DNA from: Nostoc sp. CHAB 5715
Lineage (GTDB): Bacteria > Cyanobacteriota > Cyanobacteriia > Cyanobacteriales > Nostocaceae
Reading direction: 5' to 3'
NCBI RefSeq assembly: GCF_020829685.1
Contig: NZ_JAIVFR010000056.1
Coordinates: 1-13,895, forward strand
DNA: 13,895 nucleotides
Shown: positions 12,992 through 13,895 of the stretch, one piece after another
How positions within the stretch are numbered: the stretch's first letter is position 1
Layout of the letters: every line of letters begins with the position of its first letter
Program-made: the position numbers and the translations under genes
The notes under the pieces: model-generated
Databases searched by the model: none
What the model saw: the letters and a program-made list of their open reading frames with translations, nothing else
What the model was told of the DNA's origin: nothing

Positions 12992-13623
12992 GTTTTGCAC
13001 GCGAAGCCGGTAGAGCTGTTCGTTCTACCCTGGTACTCTGGGTTATTGGAGCGATTATTTATCCTTTTGCGATGATTGCCATTGGGCAGATTGTGTTTCC
13101 GTTTCAAGCAAACGGTAGTCTATTGAAAAATGGCACACAAGTTGTCGGTTCTGCTTTGATTGGTCAGCCTTTTAGTAGCGATCGCTATTTTAACAGTCGT
13201 CCCAGTACCACCAGCTACAGCACAGCTGACCCCAAAAAAGATGATGCGGGAGTTTTGAAAACCGGAGTTTCTGGTGCTAGTAACTTGGCTCCCAGTAATC
13301 CCGCATTAATGGAACGCATCAAAGGTAAAGATGATCCAGACCCCAGCAAAAAGGTTGAAGGTGATTTCAATCGTCTGAAAACAGCAGGTGTGCAGCCGAC
13401 TGGCGATCTAGTCTACACCTCTGGTTCCAGCCTTGACCCTCATATTACTCCCGAAGCTGCGATCGCGCAAATTGCCCGAGTAGCCAAAGCGCGAGGATTT
13501 CAGCCGAACCAACTGGAAACTTTGATTGCTCAAAACACCGATGGTCGCTTTCTCGGCATCTTTGGTGAGCCTGGAGTTAATGTGTTGAAGCTGAATTTAG
13601 CTCTGGATAAGATTAAGGCATAG
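12988..13623 (+). CDS. kdpC: K+-transporting ATPase subunit KdpC
   Basis: The 211-residue product has one N-terminal membrane helix (about 13-37) and a periplasmic domain with family motifs: GSALIGQPF (54-62), YFNSRPS (67-73), SGASNLAPSNP (95-105), YTSGSSLDPHIT (143-154) and NTDGRFLGIFGEPGVNVLKL (183-202). KdpC is needed for assembly and turnover of the KdpFABC pump and has been proposed to help the supply of ATP or K+. The insert at 76-95 (YSTADPKKDDAGVL) makes it slightly longer than the E. coli protein. It is the last gene of the operon, with no kdpD or kdpE following in the window. Confidence 0.97.
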   Translation: MSFAREAGRAVRSTLVLWVIGAIIYPFAMIAIGQIVFPFQANGSLLKNGTQVVGSALIGQPFSSDRYFNSRPSTTSYSTADPKKDDAGVLKTGVSGASNLAPSNPALMERIKGKDDPDPSKKVEGDFNRLKTAGVQPTGDLVYTSGSSLDPHITPEAAIAQIARVAKARGFQPNQLETLIAQNTDGRFLGIFGEPGVNVLKLNLALDKIKA

Positions 13624-13712
13624 GAAATAGCGAAAAAGGGATGTTCCTGATTATTGCTACGCCTCCTATTCAGAACCAATCCTTAATGATTACTTAAAAT
13701 CGAAAAGTTTAG

Positions 13713-13747
13713 ATTCCCGACTTATTTAATAAATCGGGAATTTTGTT
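13713..13747 (+). terminator. Intrinsic-type terminator of the kdp operon
   Basis: ATTCCCGA pairs with TCGGGAAT around CTTATTTAATAAA, in which TTATT and AATAA can also pair, and TTTTGTTATTT follows. This is a classic stem followed by T residues, 90 bp after the kdpC stop. It marks the probable end of the transcript. Confidence 0.8.
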
Positions 13748-13823
13748 ATTTACGAATGTTAAATAGGGCTATAGGACTCCTATTTGATTTTTGAAATAAC
13801 TCGCCCTCAACTCGAAAAGGCTG

Positions 13824-13867
13824 ATTCCCTACTCCCTACTCCCTACTCCCTACTCCCTACTCCCTAC
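13824..13867. repeat. ACTCCCT heptamer tandem repeat
   Basis: About five to six copies of CCCTACT in tandem lie near the right edge. This is a short tandemly repeated repetitive sequence of the type common in Nostoc relatives. On the other strand it reads AGTAGGG, a near-relative of the GGGGAGT array after kdpA. Confidence 0.9.
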
Positions 13868-13895
13868 CTACACAAAGAAGTTCAGAAATCAAATC

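Noticed and set aside
13624..13895. Start of kdpD after kdpC
   Set aside because: No frame with KdpD features is open, and a strong terminator (13713-13747) and heptamer repeats follow kdpC. kdpD, if present, lies elsewhere.

Overview
The window looks like chromosomal DNA of a filamentous, Nostocales-type cyanobacterium. The signs are repeated HIP1 palindromes (GCGATCGC), a CP12 gene, cbiD, two conserved hypothetical genes of types I know from cyanobacteria (DUF3177, DUF7734), several 7-bp tandem repeats, many small toxin-antitoxin (TA) genes, and a kdp operon with a small membrane gene between kdpB and kdpC.

Region 1 (1-3161, minus strand). The 5' part of cbiD lies at the left edge. Upstream of it is a mosaic of small minus-strand genes: a PIN toxin/antitoxin pair, a frameshifted copy of the cbiD 5' end, a decayed hicBA pair, a small HAD-type phosphatase, a DUF433-like stump, and a DUF6888/DUF6887-like pair. 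Four imperfect palindromes at 553-638, 1564-1603, 2515-2600 and 2708-2771 have the layout of integron attC sites. Each sits at the 3' end of the minus-strand gene or remnant before it, in one orientation, and three supply stop codons or C-terminal tails. I read this as a cassette array without an integrase (CALIN-like). This is the least expected content of the window. It is an inference from pattern.

Region 2 (3207-5184, minus strand). DUF7734-like and DUF3177-like genes form a likely operon. An 820-bp non-coding stretch follows, holding a 169-bp MITE-like element and a palindrome. Then comes cp12, the Calvin-cycle GAPDH/PRK linker.

Region 3 (5555-7660, plus strand). A full-length FIST-domain sensor gene, a repeat-rich spacer, and an antitoxin-like gene whose PIN toxin partner is cut short. 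A second copy of the 169-bp element follows at 7781-7949. Both copies are flanked by about 9-11 bp direct repeats.

Region 4 (8057-13747, plus strand). kdpA, kdpB, a KdpF-type small subunit and kdpC encode the ATP-driven high-affinity K+ pump KdpFABC, ending at a strong hairpin-plus-T terminator. The operon is unusually loose. The kdpA-kdpB gap (427 bp) holds G-rich heptamers and ten 21-bp tandem repeats interrupted by a 93-bp MITE whose empty site can be reconstructed. The kdpF-kdpC gap (340 bp) holds a 28-codon ORF whose stop overlaps the kdpC start. No kdpD or kdpE is present. The window ends in an ACTCCCT heptamer array.
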